Origin: Gymnorhina tibicen | Lineage: Eukaryota; Chordata; Aves; Passeriformes; Artamidae | Length of the DNA: 64,000 bases | NCBI GenBank assembly: GCA_013399875.1 | Contig: VXAZ01006360.1 | Span: 124,001-188,000 of the forward strand | Reading direction: 5' to 3' | In this document: positions 10,659 to 23,600 of the stretch, piece after piece | Position numbering within the stretch: position 1 is the first letter of the stretch | Layout of the letters: every line of letters starts with the position of its first letter | The notes under the pieces: generated by a model | Seen by the model: the letters and a program-made list of their open reading frames with translations, nothing else | Told to the model about the DNA's origin: nothing | Databases searched by the model: none | Made by a program: the position numbers and the translations under genes

Positions 10659-13600
10659 TACCTTCAAAACAGACACATAAGACGCAATTGAAAAGGATTA
10701 TAAACCTAAGTTTAGTTTACAGCATGCTGTTGCAGGCTCACTGACCCATTAATCAGACTGTCATTTTTGATTTACTGGCCACGTAGCATGACTTGATTTA
10801 CAACATGCAGCTTTGGATACCAACCATGCCAAGGAACACAATCAGTGTGAAGTAGTTAGAAAGATCACATCACATGACTAGGAAGTGGGTCTTCTTTTTT
10901 TGGGTTTTTTTTTCCCCACAAAGACCCATGGTGCAGGTGGCTCATCGAAGGACACGTGCACTCCCAGCTTCTTTGTGTTCATTCCTTTGTTGGAGGGTGA
11001 GGAAGATCAGCACCTTCTTTCCAGCCTGGAGATGAGTTTTTGCAACAGCAAGTGCTTTGCCTTTTTCATTGTTGTCTGAGTAGTGTCCTTGGGAGAAAGT
11101 TCCAAATGGAGACAGCTCATGGCGATGGATTATACAATTCTCTGCTTTCACATTAGGACTTTAAAGCAGCCATGGAAATCCAAGGCTGACAGTTCAAAGT
11201 AACTCTCCTGTGTCTCTCTTGTTGCAAACTCTGGAAGAGAGGCGTTGCTATGTGCTCGAGTGGGCCGTTGGACTGAATAAGTAGATGCTTTTGGATGCAA
11301 AGTTCATACAATGGCATTTGAGGATGCTATTCAGTAGTTAATTCTGTGAATAATAAGGCATCACTGAAAGCATTCCAAAGTCTACGTAATAACTCGGGAT
11401 TTGGGCTTGGAGAGAGACTTGCAGCAATAATACATGAAAGCACTGTTTTGGGGAGGCTGGCAGAGGAGGAATGCCAACTGATCAGCTTTGGTTTTGTTTT
11501 TGCACTGTTTATCCTGTTTGTTTGGGTTGTCAGGCTCAAGTTCAAGAATCAATCAGCAAGCTATAATGGACATATTTTCATTATGGCACAAGGAGCCTCA
11601 AGTGTCCTTCACTCATGTATTATTCACACAAACGGATGAACAAAGAAGCTATCTACTACAGCACACAAATCCCAGGGTATCTGCACAACTTAAAACTACA
11701 CTGAGGCCCAGGCAAAGCCTCCACTCTCCTGCAGTTGTAAAGGCAAGAGTAAAATTTTGGATTATTGCAGAAGTGCTATCACTTGCTGTGTTTCTTTTAA
11801 CTCAAGCACTGGTAGATGCTGGAGACAGAGGTGCCAAATGCCTGTTTGCTGAGAGGCCTTTTAAGTGTCTTCAGGATGGACATTAGGATCCTTTCCATCT
11901 CTAAACAGGGGACATTTTCTCACTGCGAGAACTGAGCAGCAACCACTGGAAGACAGAAGATGTTTATATTTGTCTGCCACAGGAAAGAAATACAGATGGT
12001 ATTCTAAAACCACCTGTGTGTGTAACAGTGGCGGAGACTAATGCTCTATGAGGAACCCAGAGATAATTATTCCAGGTTATTCCCATCTTTTCAAAATATT
12101 AGGAGAAGTATTTCTCTGTTTTTGTTTCATCTGTACATTAAGTGTTTATTCTACCAGGGAACTCTATATCTGCATTCATTGAAAGTCAGCTGGGAATGGT
12201 TTATACATGTTTCACAGGATTTCTCATATAAAACCTTGAAGACTAAGTCTCTGCAATGCTTTCTAAAAAGCCCATAAGGTCGGGATTATAAACTGCATTT
12301 TATGGGAAATGTTGGCTGGTGTGCAACTGGCAAAACAGGGAGTATGCAGCAACAGCCACAGTGCTTCCTTGGAGAGCTGTATCCTGGCCCTGCCTCTGCC
12401 AGAGATGTGAAATGTGAATGTTTTTCAGTTGAGCTTTTCCCTGTTCATATCCTCTTTATTTTCTAGATAGCTGAACTGTGGGTCAGAGCCAGCATGCTAA
12501 GAGCCGAAACTTTGGTCAGGGGGAGATTTTTTTTTCAGATTATGCATGTAAATTGCTGTCTAATATCAACTGCTCAAAGATCTGACTCTGGTTTTCTAAT
12601 GTGAGGACCTGAAATTTGCCAGTGTCTTTTGGTGTCTTGTCTTGTGGCTTTTCCTCCCACCTGTGAAATGGGAAAATGCTCCCCTTGTAAAAAAAAAGGG
12701 GTTTTGTGTGAAGAAATGAATGTGATAATGATGGATCCATACAAACATCTTGGTGGTCAGAGCAGGGCTTAAGCATTGTGTGTCAGGGGCTGAGCTCCGG
12801 GCAACAGGAAGAGAACAACATGTTGACTTGCTGTTCATAAGCTGAGCACATTCCAGTGTGTGCCATGAAGAAGGTGAGTGTCCTAAGGTGAAAAAAACGC
12901 ATAAAATTTCGTGATTAAATACTAAGACAACAAAGGTAAACAGGAGGGGTAAAATGCAGCCTGCACAGGGCTACCTTTCCTCTGTTATCTGCTGCATCTT
13001 TCCCAGGGTGCTGCTGTGTGTTCTGTAGCTGTTCTCCCTCAGGGCAGCAACAGGCACTTGAGGAAGTGAAGTGTGTCCTGAAGTTAGTTTATGGGTTTAT
13101 TTACTTTGTGTTGACTTCATCTTGGTTCTTATGGCTACGAAGACTGGCACATGGCTGTATATTGGTCTTGTGGGTTTTTCTGGACTATCTACATCTGAAG
13201 TCTTTTTCCCCTAAAGCTGTTCAGAAGAGTTTGTTTGGTGGGTTTTATTTGTTTGTTTCTTTTTTTTTATTTTGTTTAAAATCACTTTATATTCTTGGTG
13301 AATTTTGCTACTCTTTCATTTTCCCAGTCACCCTGCTGGCACAAGACTACATTCTTCTGGATTATCGTTTCCTTTGCATTTTAAGCAAGACTCTTGATTC
13401 TCCAAATAAGGATATTAAAAGGGGAAGGAGCTCATGGTTTCCATCTGTTGTAAACATCTCACTAAAACTGCTGCCCTATAAAGCTGCACCATGCTACAGT
13501 TTGCTCTGAGACCCTGCTTAAGAGAGGAGAAGGAAACGAGCTGCTTTTACAGTGTCTTTAGCAAAAGTTAAAAAAAAAAGACATTGTTGCAGCCAGTTAT

Positions 13601-14896
13601 AAAGATTTGTCCCTGAATAGGGATGGGGTGAAAGAGCCCACAGGGCCCTTTGCCCTGCCCTTACAGACTGCTGTAATTTTGAAATGATGCTCTGCAGTAC
13701 ACGCTGACATAGTTTGACTAGTTTAGAAATTCCAAGTTTTCTTTCTACTTTTAGTGTATTTTTAAAACATTACTATGGTATTCAGAGTAGTGAATACTAT
13801 TACTAATAACAAAGGAACACTTTAAGAATGTGTTTCAATTTGTTCTAGGAAAGGAACAAGCTGGCTGTAAACAATCATGGTCCATGGGTAACCCGAGGGA
13901 TGAGAATTTGAGCCCTTGACATCACCAGCAGATCGGGACATATCACTACCAGTGCCTGGCCTGTCAGACACACACTGGAATCCCAGGTGTCATTCTGAAA
14001 TCAGCATCTTTTCAGAAAGATGCTGGAAAAAGTTACCTGAAGAGCCTCTTCATGGGGTGTCCACTTCACTAGAAACAGGTGAACTCTGATTGCTGCCAGA
14101 CCAGTTCAAGGGCAGATTGGACTGTCTAGGCAACCCACACTTAAACTGGACTTTCCTAACATGACTCTAATAATAATCCAGAAGAAGAACAGTAATCAAG
14201 GCAGCTAAGAAAATACAAGACCTAAACCTTGTTTCAACTTTCTCTCTGTTGCCTGTGGTGACAAAGCATATAGGTTGGTGCATCTTCTAAGTGTGCATCC
14301 AAATGAGTTTGATAATCTAAAATAGTATTCCTCAAACATTTTGCAAGTCTAAAATGCTTTCCACTGCAGCTGTGTTCTTGAGATAACCCTAAAGTTTACA
14401 CCTTTAACTTTTAGTTGTTGGCAGCTGCTCAGTTCCTCGAGCGAGGTGGGATTGGGAAGAGAATTAGAAAAAAAAAAAGAAAACCAACATGCATGTATTT
14501 TTGTGACATCTCAGAAGTTTTTCTTAAAATGTTTTTAATCTTCTGTGATGCCCTTTTAACATATTTTTGTGAAGGCTTTCAGAATTGCAAATCAGTTCCT
14601 CACTTTGCAGACACATGGCACCTGCATTGCTTGGTGGGTCCTAGCCTCGGGTGTTTGTTTTCCTTCTTCCTGAAACCTGCTCATGTGTCCTGTCTGCATT
14701 CCCTGGCACACCAGAGTATAAAGTATCTGTCTTTTACAGCCCAGGCACAAAGACAGATTTACTAAGAAAAGAGATGTAGTTCAAAAATTGATTTTTTTTT
14801 AAAAGCTTTTCTGGCTCCAGTAGAAATATTTCCAGGAAGAGACTACAACAGTTTTTCTCAGGCTACCTCTGGCATAGGTGAGCAAGACCAGATAGA

Positions 14897-15390
14897 TTGT
14901 TAATAACACACTGATGTCTTGGCTGTTGCTAAGTAGTGCTTATCCTAAGTCAAGGACTTATCACTGTCTCATGCTCTGCCAGTGAGGAGCTGCAAAAGAA
15001 GCTGGGAGGGAGCATGGCCAGGACAGGTGACCTGAACTGACAAAAGAGATATTCCATACCACAGAATGTCATGTCCAGTATACAAATTGGGACAGCTACC
15101 TGGAAGGGGTTTGATCATTGTTTGGGGCCAGGCTGGGCACTGGTAAGTGGGTAGTGAGCAATTGTATTGTGCATTACTTGTTTTACTTCTGGTACTCTCT
15201 CTCTTTCTCCTTATCATTACAATTATTATTATAATGATTATATTTTGTTTCAGTTATTAAATTGCTCTCATCACAACCCACAGGGTTTACCTTTTCTTTC
15301 AGATTCTCCTCTCCACCAGAGGGAAGGGTATGGAGGGAATGACAGGAGGCTGCTTGGTACTTAATTGCCAGATGGGATTAAATCACAACA
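14897..15390 (+). mobile_element. ERV LTR, 5' end eroded
   Basis: The block aligns with the LTR superfamily seen at 2641, 29659, 32057 and 54255. A TTAATAACACACTGATGT segment opens it, followed by GCTGGGAGGGAGCATGGCCA, then GAGATATTCCATACCA, then a weakened TATA position (CAGTATACAAATT). The 3' half (GTGAGCAATTGTATTGTGCA and an ATT-rich microsatellite around 15216-15244) is shared specifically with the 32057 copy, so the two form one subfamily. The 3' end AAATCACAACA at 15390 is a plausible LTR end. The 5' terminus cannot be placed and I found no target duplication. It is a solo or truncated LTR with no internal retroviral sequence beside it. Confidence 0.75.
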
Positions 15391-16141
15391 ATTGTTCTCA
15401 GTTTTTTCCTTTTGAAAGCTTTCTCAACAACAGTATTCACAGAGATGTTCATCTTCCTCCAGATTGCCTGGAACCAAATCAGATGCTACTTTGTTGTTTA
15501 AGAATCATTACTTTAATTTCCACCTCACTTAAAACACATACTTGCTCTCCAGTGGATCGAACTTTAACAACAGAGCTTGAAGTAGAAGAGCAGCGTGAAA
15601 GTAAAGCCATGCCAATTTTGTGGAGTCATCTTTTTTTGTTCAGGAAGATGTTTTGTGTTCAAATAAAGGCAGCTTTATGATATTCTCTCTTGTAAGCTAG
15701 ATGTAGCTGAAACGCAGCTCCCTCTTTGGGGAGGTCAGCACTGCAGATCACTAAGCAGTGCCAAATTAAGACAAAGCACTGGCCTTCACTAGGAAACCTA
15801 GAGGTGGGTGTCAACCAGTGTTAGAGTTTGAAGCACTAGGGCAGTCTTGAAGTCTAGGCAGTCTTTCTTCTGTCTCTCTCTTGACACTTTTGCCAGTCAG
15901 GACACTCATGCTGCCAACTAACCTAACCCTTGGAAATGTGTTCTGAGTGATGAAAGCTCCAGGTCCTTTCCCATAGCCTGGCTTAACTAGCCTTGTCCAT
16001 TTCCCTCCAGTTCTTCATTTGCTTTGGTAAGCCCTGTGCCTAGCAAGAGTTATTGCTCTGAGCTGATTTGAGGTGAATTTCCTTAATTTTGTGTCTGGTA
16101 TTCATGAGAGTTGAGCAGAGGTATCACTAGGAGCTATGCAC
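15391..16141. other. Non-genic spacer
   Basis: Nothing is recognised between the LTR and the CR1 tail. Confidence 0.5.
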
Positions 16142-16225
16142 AGGATCATGGATGATGCAGGCTGGAAGGGACTTCAGGAGTTCTTTAGTGCAACCTACTT
16201 CTCAAAGCATGGTCAATACTGGTTT
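16142..16225 (-). mobile_element. CR1 3'-end fragment
   Basis: The segment reads as the reverse complement of a CR1 3' end: GGCTGGAAGGGACTTCAGGA, then a diverged TTTAGTGCAACC, then CTTCTCAAAGCATGGTCAA. The octamer repeat at its left edge has decayed (GGATCATGGATGATG). It is a short, old, 5'-truncated copy without coding capacity. Confidence 0.7.
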
Positions 16226-19200
16226 TGTATCAGACACAATTTTGCCTGTTCTTGATTTTTTTCCCCTCACTGATTATTTTTCAAAAGGAATTTTTTGTTA
16301 AGGTCAAGACCTGTCATCTCCCCTGCATAAGTGTGGACAAGCACGTGGGACAGCAAAAATTGCCATTCAGCAGCTATTTCCATTGCACGGGTTGGTTTTT
16401 CTACCTGTGACCTGCTGGAGCAGCTGACTTCTACAGCAAAATGTTTACATCAGAGTTGTAAGAAATATCTCAAGTTGGCCGCAAAGAACTGAGACAGCCA
16501 TGATAATCACATGCTCTTGAAAGTTTTGCACATCTCTACAGTAAAACTCCTGACCTCCGAGTCACTAGAGGAAAAATGTTTCAGGCTGTGTCAGGTCTTT
16601 CATTTGTTTTACTTCCATACAGAGTGTTCAGAGGTGGATGGTAAATGGAGGGAAAACTGTGTTTTACCAGGTAAAGGTATAGGTGATACCTGTTTCAAGA
16701 ACAGCTGATCTAATTCTGGATCCCTAATGCTTTACAAATAACACATCTGAGGTGGAGGATTCTTGTACATCTGGTGAGGAGAAGCAGCTTTGATTATACA
16801 TAGTCATGAGCAGTGCCCAGTAAAAAAAGCAGTTTTGAAGCATTATGTGGTTTATGGCAAGGAATCTATTTCTTATCGTAACTCTTAGACATCTATGTAA
16901 TGAGGTCATGTCCAAATATATGACCCTAACAATTCTGCAAATATCTGACAAAATCCTTTGCACAATTCTATATTCCATTCAGTAGAAAGCATTCCTGGTT
17001 TGATTAACTTAAGAGGCAAGCAGTATTAAATCTGGGACTCTTGTGCTAGTCTGTATTAGGGATTTTTCATTATAGGTAATAGATAATTTTAAAAATAGAT
17101 ATATTAAGCAAAAGAAAAGAGTTATCTCTCCCTCTCTTCTCTGTAACTTTTTCAGAGAGCACAATTACATCCCTAACTATGCAATTTCTTGTACCAAATC
17201 ATTGCCAGGAGAGTTTTTTCCTAAGGATGTTGCTTTTAGAGCAAAAAAGAATGCAAGAGACTCCATGTAAGACAATTCCCCACTTTTTGAACAATCAGCT
17301 TTGAAAAAGAAAACCTCCCAACACTCAATTTACCCTTTTCTCACCACATCTGCTGAGGTTCAAAGATTAAAGTGATTAAAATGAAGATGTTTTATCTTTT
17401 TTTTTCACTCAGAGATGGCTCCATTTCAAAGGCTCATGGTATCTTGTCGGGTTTTCAGTGGCATTGATCACCTACGCAATTATATCCGAGGACAAACACA
17501 ATGATTTTGTGAGCAGTGAGTAAATCCTCTCTGAAGCCGAGTGCAGCTGTTGGTGCTGATTTTCTGCCTCTGAGTTGACCCTGCTGTGCAGAACAGATCT
17601 TCTGGATTTACTTTTAGCTGACGTCCTCTCATGATGGGCAGGTCCTTTCTACTTCTGAAAAGATGTCTTGTCAAAACAGCACTCTTGCAGGAAAGCCATG
17701 GTAATTTTACAGCAGTTTTTTTGAACTGAGGTGCTTTGGGCAAAGCCACAAAGGTATGAGTTCCCATTGTAGTCCCAGGCAGGCACAATATCTCTTGTAA
17801 CTCCAGTGACTTATTGCATCTGCATGCGTGTATACTACCAAGAGATAGTAGAAACTGACACTTCAGGATGCATACATAAATACTAATTAATCTTTCTCTA
17901 CATCTGTGCTTTGTATCTGTTTTTATGCTAGTACATGGCCATGTTTTGCTGCCAGTCCTTTCTCCTCGGCACCATACAGCAGCTCGAATATCCCTTGTTC
18001 TGCCATCTCTGGCCATTTGAGAACTCTCTTCATTTTCTGCTTGTCTCACAACCACCTCACCCCTTCCCATAACAGCCCTTCACTTGTTCTCTGTGAGGAA
18101 CTCTGCAGGTCCCTTTGTTGGTACCTAACCTTATCTGTGCTGTCACTGCTCATGTGTTCATCCTCCCTGGCATGCTGCCTGAAGGACAGGCCACAAGCCC
18201 GCTTCTCTCAGGTGTTCCCAAAGAAGTCCCTCCAGCAGGTTCCAAACCTTCTCTAAGAAAACTCCAGATCATCCCTGCCTAGTTAGAGCTGCACAACACA
18301 TCCTGCACGGGCACTGCTCTCAGTTGTTCTCCTTCATTTGAAGCTATGTGCAATGCTATTGAGGTCTTATTTTTCATCACTGATGCTTTGCAGAATAATT
18401 GAGAGAATAAGGGTGCAAAACAGCAGAAGGGTCTTGCTGTCAGACCAGTGAGTCCTGGAGTCAGGGAGATGAGAGCAGTGCTGGGGAGATGAGGTGGCTT
18501 TCTTGCTTACCAACCCGAAAAGCCAGAAGTTCAGTGAAAGTGGAGAAAACCAAAAGCAAGAAGGAATAGGGGCAGCCCTGGCTAACTTGCTGGGTACATC
18601 CTGGGCTCTTGTGCTCTACCCAGCTGAACTGAACAAAGCTAAGAGTAAGGGTGTGACTTGGTACCATTGTATGCATCAAGTCCACATACAGTGTCTTTGT
18701 ACAATAAATTCATGAGAGAAAAGGCATTGCTTGCTTTTCTCTTTTCGCAGTAGCATATGGTTAGCTCTATTGAGAATTACCATTTATACATATATATATA
18801 TGTGTATATATATACACATATACAAAGCTCTTCAGGAGGAAACTTCCCACTCAAATTCACAATCCTGCAATGGCTGGAGAAAGATATGGAGTGTTTCAGA
18901 GCTCAGCTGCTTTGCTAGCAAGTGACTTTCTTTGTTAGCTGTTTTAATAAGACTGACAACAAGATTTTATGCAACTTCCATTCTGAAAAATGCATGGGGA
19001 AAAGTGTCAGTGGTTGATGTGTTGTGGAAAATGTATTCATCTTCTTCCCAAACCTTGAGCTGCCAGGTTTTTTCACACAGAGCTTTCAAGAACAGATTTG
19101 ATTAAGTTATCAAAAAAGATCAAATCACTATATTAGTTTCTTTTCCAGGAACTTTACTGAAGTCCTCCTGCTAAGGAATAAACACAAATAATCAAACTGC

Positions 19201-22200
19201 TTTTTGAAAGGCACGAATGACAAGGGCCAAATGAATGATGCTGGACTACAAAAATAAATGCAAAGTATGAAAAGATGCAATTTATCACACACATTGTAAC
19301 CAGCCTCCTTGGATAGGCCCTCTTCAGCTTTCATTCTGAAGAGTTTTATTCTAACCAGTGACAGTAATTTTTCTACATTTAATGTATTTTTTTTCTTTTT
19401 TTGTCCCTCCGTTTTTTCCCCTGAGAACAGAACAGCCAGAAAGCACATTTATTTTATATTTAAAGTCTTTTCATGTTCCTGCTCGTGGGAATCTGCTAAA
19501 AGTGAACTGAAGATTTCTGTAAAAGTTCAGGTTCAGGACTTCATCAGGTTTAGGTACCCCTCTGATGAATAGCTCATAAAGCAGTCTGGCTTTTGAGCAC
19601 CTTGTATACATATTACCTTAGTTGCGATTATATTCCTCTAAATGGGAGCCTTCCTCTCCTCTTCTCATGGATAACTTCTCGATGTTTAACAGTATTCCAT
19701 GGTATATAGGAAAGGGAAGCAGGAACAGCCTTTTTGGGCAGGCTGTTTGTGCAGAGACTCTCTGCTCTCTGTTTGCTGAACAGAGATTATAGCAAAGTAC
19801 CCTTGCAAAGGGATTGGGGCAGCCCCAAAGGTCAAACAATATTTTAATCTGAGGATCTCCAGAGCGATATTACCTCTGCCTGATGTCAGTGATAAGATAG
19901 ACGTGTGCAGGCAGAACCCTCTTCCTCTGAAGACCTTTGAGGACACCTGTCTCTGATACACACCTTCTCTGTGCTCCAGGTAGGGAACTCTGGCATCTGC
20001 TTGGGGCCCTAGTTCAAGCACCTACAACTCAGATGGAGATGGTTCATCCCACTGCTTTTGTATTTCTGTATTTAATAGCCAAGGGCAGTAGGAATGAAGG
20101 AGCTGAGTCATATCCCAGCAGCTTGAACTCTGCTTCTACCTGGCAGGCTGTCTCATTATTTTGAAGCAGGTCAGATTCTCCTGGAAGCATTTATACAGCA
20201 CCCGTCATTATGCAATTCTGCAATTGAAGGCTCACAGAAAGCACTGTGATATTTCAAATACTGTGGGGGATTTCAACTCATGTCAAATATAAAATATACA
20301 ACTATTTAAACAAGCTGGTGGTTTCCCAATTAAATAGGTGACCAGTCTTTGTAAACTGTGTGTTCTACAACTCTGTGCTTTGATTTAATTTCTGTGCCTC
20401 ATTAAGGATTTCAGATTTCACTCTTAATAAAAGTTGTTAGTTATTCTTTGAAATTATACAAAAAAATATTAAGCTCTTGATGAGGAATTAGGAAAGAAAA
20501 GAAACCATTTTCCTGTTTTCCTAGTTTGAATAGATATTTAATTAAAGTGACATGCCTTGGGCAAAACCTAATTAATACATCATCTCTCTGTAACTAAAAT
20601 TAATGTAAGACTTATGACTGCTGAGCTGCAGGAGGGACTGAAAATTTCTCTTCTGTCTTCTTACTCGTTTTTCATCTGACCATCCATCATTATTTTCTCA
20701 TTGGAAGAGAGAATCTTTTTTCCTGATCATTCATTTTTAATATGTACTGATGGATGATTCCCTGTTAGCTCCACCAACTTCTGTGTTTTGATCATTTCCA
20801 TGATGACTTTTAGCCTTGGCAAATGCTATGGTAAGGCTTTGCAGTGGAGGTAGCGAGGGCCCAGTTCAGCCAATGCTTCCCCAGATTAATGGTTTTCCTT
20901 GTTGAAGGCACATCCATGGGTGTGCTGACCAACGTGTGGGACGTGCTGCCTCCTGCCCTCTGCAAGATAGGATGCATTTACTTTCTGCTGGTGTGCATCC
21001 TTGGATTAGGGAGCTTCCTGAGGAGCGCAGAGCACAAAGCTGCTGGGAACTGCAGGGTCTCTTGGTGAGTTCATGGGCATTTCCAGGACAGGTGTTGTGC
21101 CCTCTCCCTGGGATGGGCTTGTTATGAGCTGAGAGGGCAGAGAGAAGTGTTGATTGATCTGGCAAACACAGTGGCTGTCTCGTTGTGAGGCAAATGAACA
21201 TGGGCATCTTTGCCCCACCAAGCACCAGCCCTTGTCTCTTGGTTGCACTGGAAGCAGCAGCACCTGGGTAGCAGTTAGGTGACAGGAGGTCACACCACTT
21301 TGCTGAGGTGATGCAGTAACTATGAAGACAAACGCACAGGACACTGTGGTGTTGTGGATGGACCCTTTTTACTGTGCAGCAGACCTAGTCTAGAGTTCCT
21401 CTTCCTTGCAGACCTTGAAAGCCACAATTTTGAGAGCTTCACCACCAATATGCCGGTCTCTCTCTTCTCCATCCTCTTCCTATTCCTCTTAACTCCTGTC
21501 CATTGTTACCATTGATATGACCAGCCTTTCTGCCTTTCTTCTCTTATTTCTGTGGCATGGGCTCATCTGTTTACAGCGGTGAGAGCACTTTCCAGTCTCA
21601 GCTCCTTTGGTGTGATCTACCTGCTGCCAGCACGCCTGTGTGTGTCAAAACCCATTTACTTATTGAAATGAGAAACGTTGTTTTCCACAGCACTGCTGCA
21701 CTGTCATTCAGATGCTTTGTTTCACCTTGTTTCACCTTATAGAAGTGGGCTGTAAATTCCTCAGGCTGAAGATCTTTTCCATCTGATTTAGTTTTATAGG
21801 TCATAGAGAAACAGGGGCTGATGGTATTGACAACAAGTCCAAGGCCTGCCAGAATGAGGCTATCCCCACAGAGTGGCCAGGTGCTGGTGATGAATAGTTG
21901 AGCTGGATTCATTGTATGCTGGTGCTCTGTAGGGATCCTGCATAAATGCGTGCCGGTAATGCCACGGCAGGAGGTCTTTGAGTGTGATGGTCTGAGCAGG
22001 AAGATGCGAGAAGTGGTACATGAATGAGAGAAAGATGTAGAAGCTGACTCCTCCTGCACAATGAAGGGCTCATGCTTGAGAGTGAATGGCAGTGAGTGGA
22101 TAGGACAATAGCCCCTGCTGCTGTCCATGAGGAGGGCTGTTGGTTTCAACATGATGGCAAGAATATGGGAAAAAATCCTAAGTCTTTTCCCCTGCCTTTT

Positions 22201-22446
22201 ACCTCACGGGATGACAGAAAAATTGCATTTCTCTGGACTTCTTTTGATACTCTCCATGTAGGTGCCTTATTCTTTCTATGCATGAAAAGAACTGTGGTGA
22301 AGATCAGCTCTGGAAATTTGGTGCATTAGGGGCAATGGCTGTGCAGAAAATTTTCTCACCTCTCATCCTGCACCTCTGCCTGTAGCTCCTATTCCTTTTC
22401 CACGGAAGGCTTTATGGAAGGGGAACGTGTTGTATTCTCTAGTTCA
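16226..22446. other. Non-genic stretch, about 6.2 kb
   Basis: No gene is supported. The two longest open frames of the window lie here or on its edge (17480-18070 minus, 196 codons; 21598-22152 minus, 184 codons). Neither shows domains, and both are near chance length. A short open frame at 20844-21068 ends beside a GGTGAGT donor-like site but has no recognised homology. An AT microsatellite is listed separately. Confidence 0.55.
18785..18823. repeat. Self-complementary TA/CA microsatellite
   Basis: Alternating purine-pyrimidine tract in which CATATATATATATATGTG is followed by TATATATATACACATATAC. It is nearly palindromic and could extrude a cruciform or vary in length. It is simple-sequence DNA with no coding role. 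Confidence 0.9.
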
Positions 22447-22452
22447 CATTTC
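22447..22452. repeat. Target-site duplication, left copy (CATTTC)
   Basis: CATTTC directly precedes the TG start of the minus-strand LTR and is repeated exactly at 23031-23036. This is the expected mark of a retroviral integration. Confidence 0.8.
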
Positions 22453-23030
22453 TGCCGCGGCGCTCTGTGTCCAGCTAGCGAGGTGACCAAAGCGCCGGGC
22501 ATCCGCCCGCATGGGAGGGGATGACGGAGCCGCTCGCGGGCGCGGAAGGATCAGCAGAGCTCCAGCCCCGGTTCGCCCGACCCACCGGTGGTGAGGGAGC
22601 GCCGAGGGGGCAGAAAGAAGGCGGAGGGACTTCTTTGAGGTAAACAGGTGAGGGTTTAATTAAGGAGGTTGGGCGCGAAGAACCGAGTAAGAGGGTGTGC
22701 CGTGGGATTTTCTACCCCCACGAAATGGGATAACTGCAACGGCGCGTTCCAGAGGCGGGGAATAGGGTACAGAGCCAATGGGAACAGGGGTAGGCGGGGG
22801 GGATTAACATGGGCTAATGAGGGACCAAGTAACAGAGAACTTTCTAGAGGGGAAACCAAATACAGGGGAGAAAGGGGAGGAGATGGTGGTGGCCAGTTAT
22901 GGGGGTGTGATCTGCATACCCTGCACAGCCCTCGGGGTAGGGCTCTTGGGCTCTGTGGGGATCAGACCAATGCACCTGCTGGTTCAGTTGGTATTGCTGG
23001 CCGTGGCACCGGCCATGGAACACTGCAACA
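22453..23030 (-). mobile_element. CpG-rich solo ERV LTR with 6-bp target duplication
   Basis: The 578-bp block starts TGCCGCGG and ends CTGCAACA on the plus strand, so both ends fit TG...CA. It is flanked by exact CATTTC copies at 22447-22452 and 23031-23036. Orientation is inferred as minus because on that strand an ATTGG box is followed, about 110 bases on, by TTAATTAAACCC. This is the same order as in the plus-strand LTR at 45786 (ATTGG, then TATTTAAACCC). The left 250 bases are rich in CpG, unusual for an old methylated insertion and therefore a hint of youth or of protection from methylation. A 6-bp duplication suits ERVK/alpharetrovirus-like integrases; that class call is inference. No internal retroviral genes adjoin it, so recombination between two LTRs has removed them. 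Confidence 0.8.
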
Positions 23031-23036
23031 CATTTC
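23031..23036. repeat. Target-site duplication, right copy (CATTTC)
   Basis: Exact repeat of 22447-22452, directly after the ...CAACA end of the LTR. Confidence 0.8.
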
Positions 23037-23325
23037 CACAAACTGCTCCAAAAACCACTGTTCACAAGGAAGAGGCGCACCGGGCTGAGACCCTCAGCTT
23101 TCACAGCAAAAGGAAAAGGAGGGGAGGAGGGAGGCATGTCTGAGAACATGGGAAACTGGAGAGACATCTCGGGACAGAAACAAAGGAGTGTCAGAAAGGC
23201 GGGGAAGAGAGTGAGGGAAAGAAGAACTTAGAATCAAAAACAAAATCAGAAACTGGGGATGTAAGAAATAAACATGCTATTGTAGCTTTTCTTATCATAT
23301 TTCTATTTCATGCTGACAATTCTTG

Positions 23326-23332
23326 GTGGTGA
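23326..23332. repeat. Target-site duplication, left copy (GTGGTGA)
   Basis: GTGGTGA directly precedes the TGTC start of the plus-strand LTR and recurs exactly at 24158-24164. Seven bases match. The true duplication could be six with one chance match. Confidence 0.85.
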
Positions 23333-23334
23333 TG

Positions 23335-23600
23335 TCTATATAACTCAAGTCTCAACAACGAAGTGCTTATGTAACTTGAGTTATAGGATATCTATGTAAC
23401 CCTAATATCAATATAACCCAAATAATGACTTTTTATCAATGTAACTTGAAAAATATCAATATAACCTTCTATACTTATATAGCCTGAATCATAACTTTTA
23501 CTTATGTAGCTTAAATCATGACTTCTATACCTATAACCTGATGCTTATAACCTGAATCATAACTTTTGGTACCCATATAATCTAATGTGAATAACTTTAT
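23335..23600 (+). repeat. Degenerate tandem repeats in LTR U3
   Basis: About ten to twelve related units of 14-30 bases follow one another. Each is built around a TATAACCTGAATCATAACTT-like core, with variants such as TATGTAACTTGAG, TATAGCCTGAATCATAACTT and TATGTAGCTTAAATCATGACTT. Spacing is irregular. Repeated U3 blocks are common in retroviral enhancers, so these may be former enhancer repeats; the function is inference. Confidence 0.75.

Larger units (their letters stand above)
4476..14896. other. Long non-genic stretch, about 10.4 kb
   Basis: No gene or full transposon is recognised. Open frames are short. The longest (163 codons at 13018-13509, plus strand; 166 codons at 6536-7036, minus strand) are low-complexity or unrecognisable. 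Homopolymer-rich patches occur near 4570-4587, 10893-10918, 12689-12705 and 13258-13270. Two short exact duplications are listed separately. The stretch could be intron or intergenic DNA. Confidence 0.6.

Noticed and set aside
13018..13509. 163-codon hydrophobic open frame, resembling a membrane protein
   Set aside because: The hydrophobicity comes from T-rich DNA (Phe/Leu codons). No family match and no flanking gene structure.
17480..18070. 196-codon minus-strand open frame, the longest in the window
   Set aside because: No recognisable domain, basic and Cys-scattered composition, no splice context, and a length expected about once by chance in this much DNA. An RNA-seq or protein search would settle it.
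20844..21068. Possible exon followed by a GGTGAGT donor-like site
   Set aside because: Translation has no recognised homology, and a GTGAGT occurs often by chance.
21598..22152. 184-codon minus-strand open frame
   Set aside because: No family recognised. The composition looks like translated non-coding DNA and the length is within chance.
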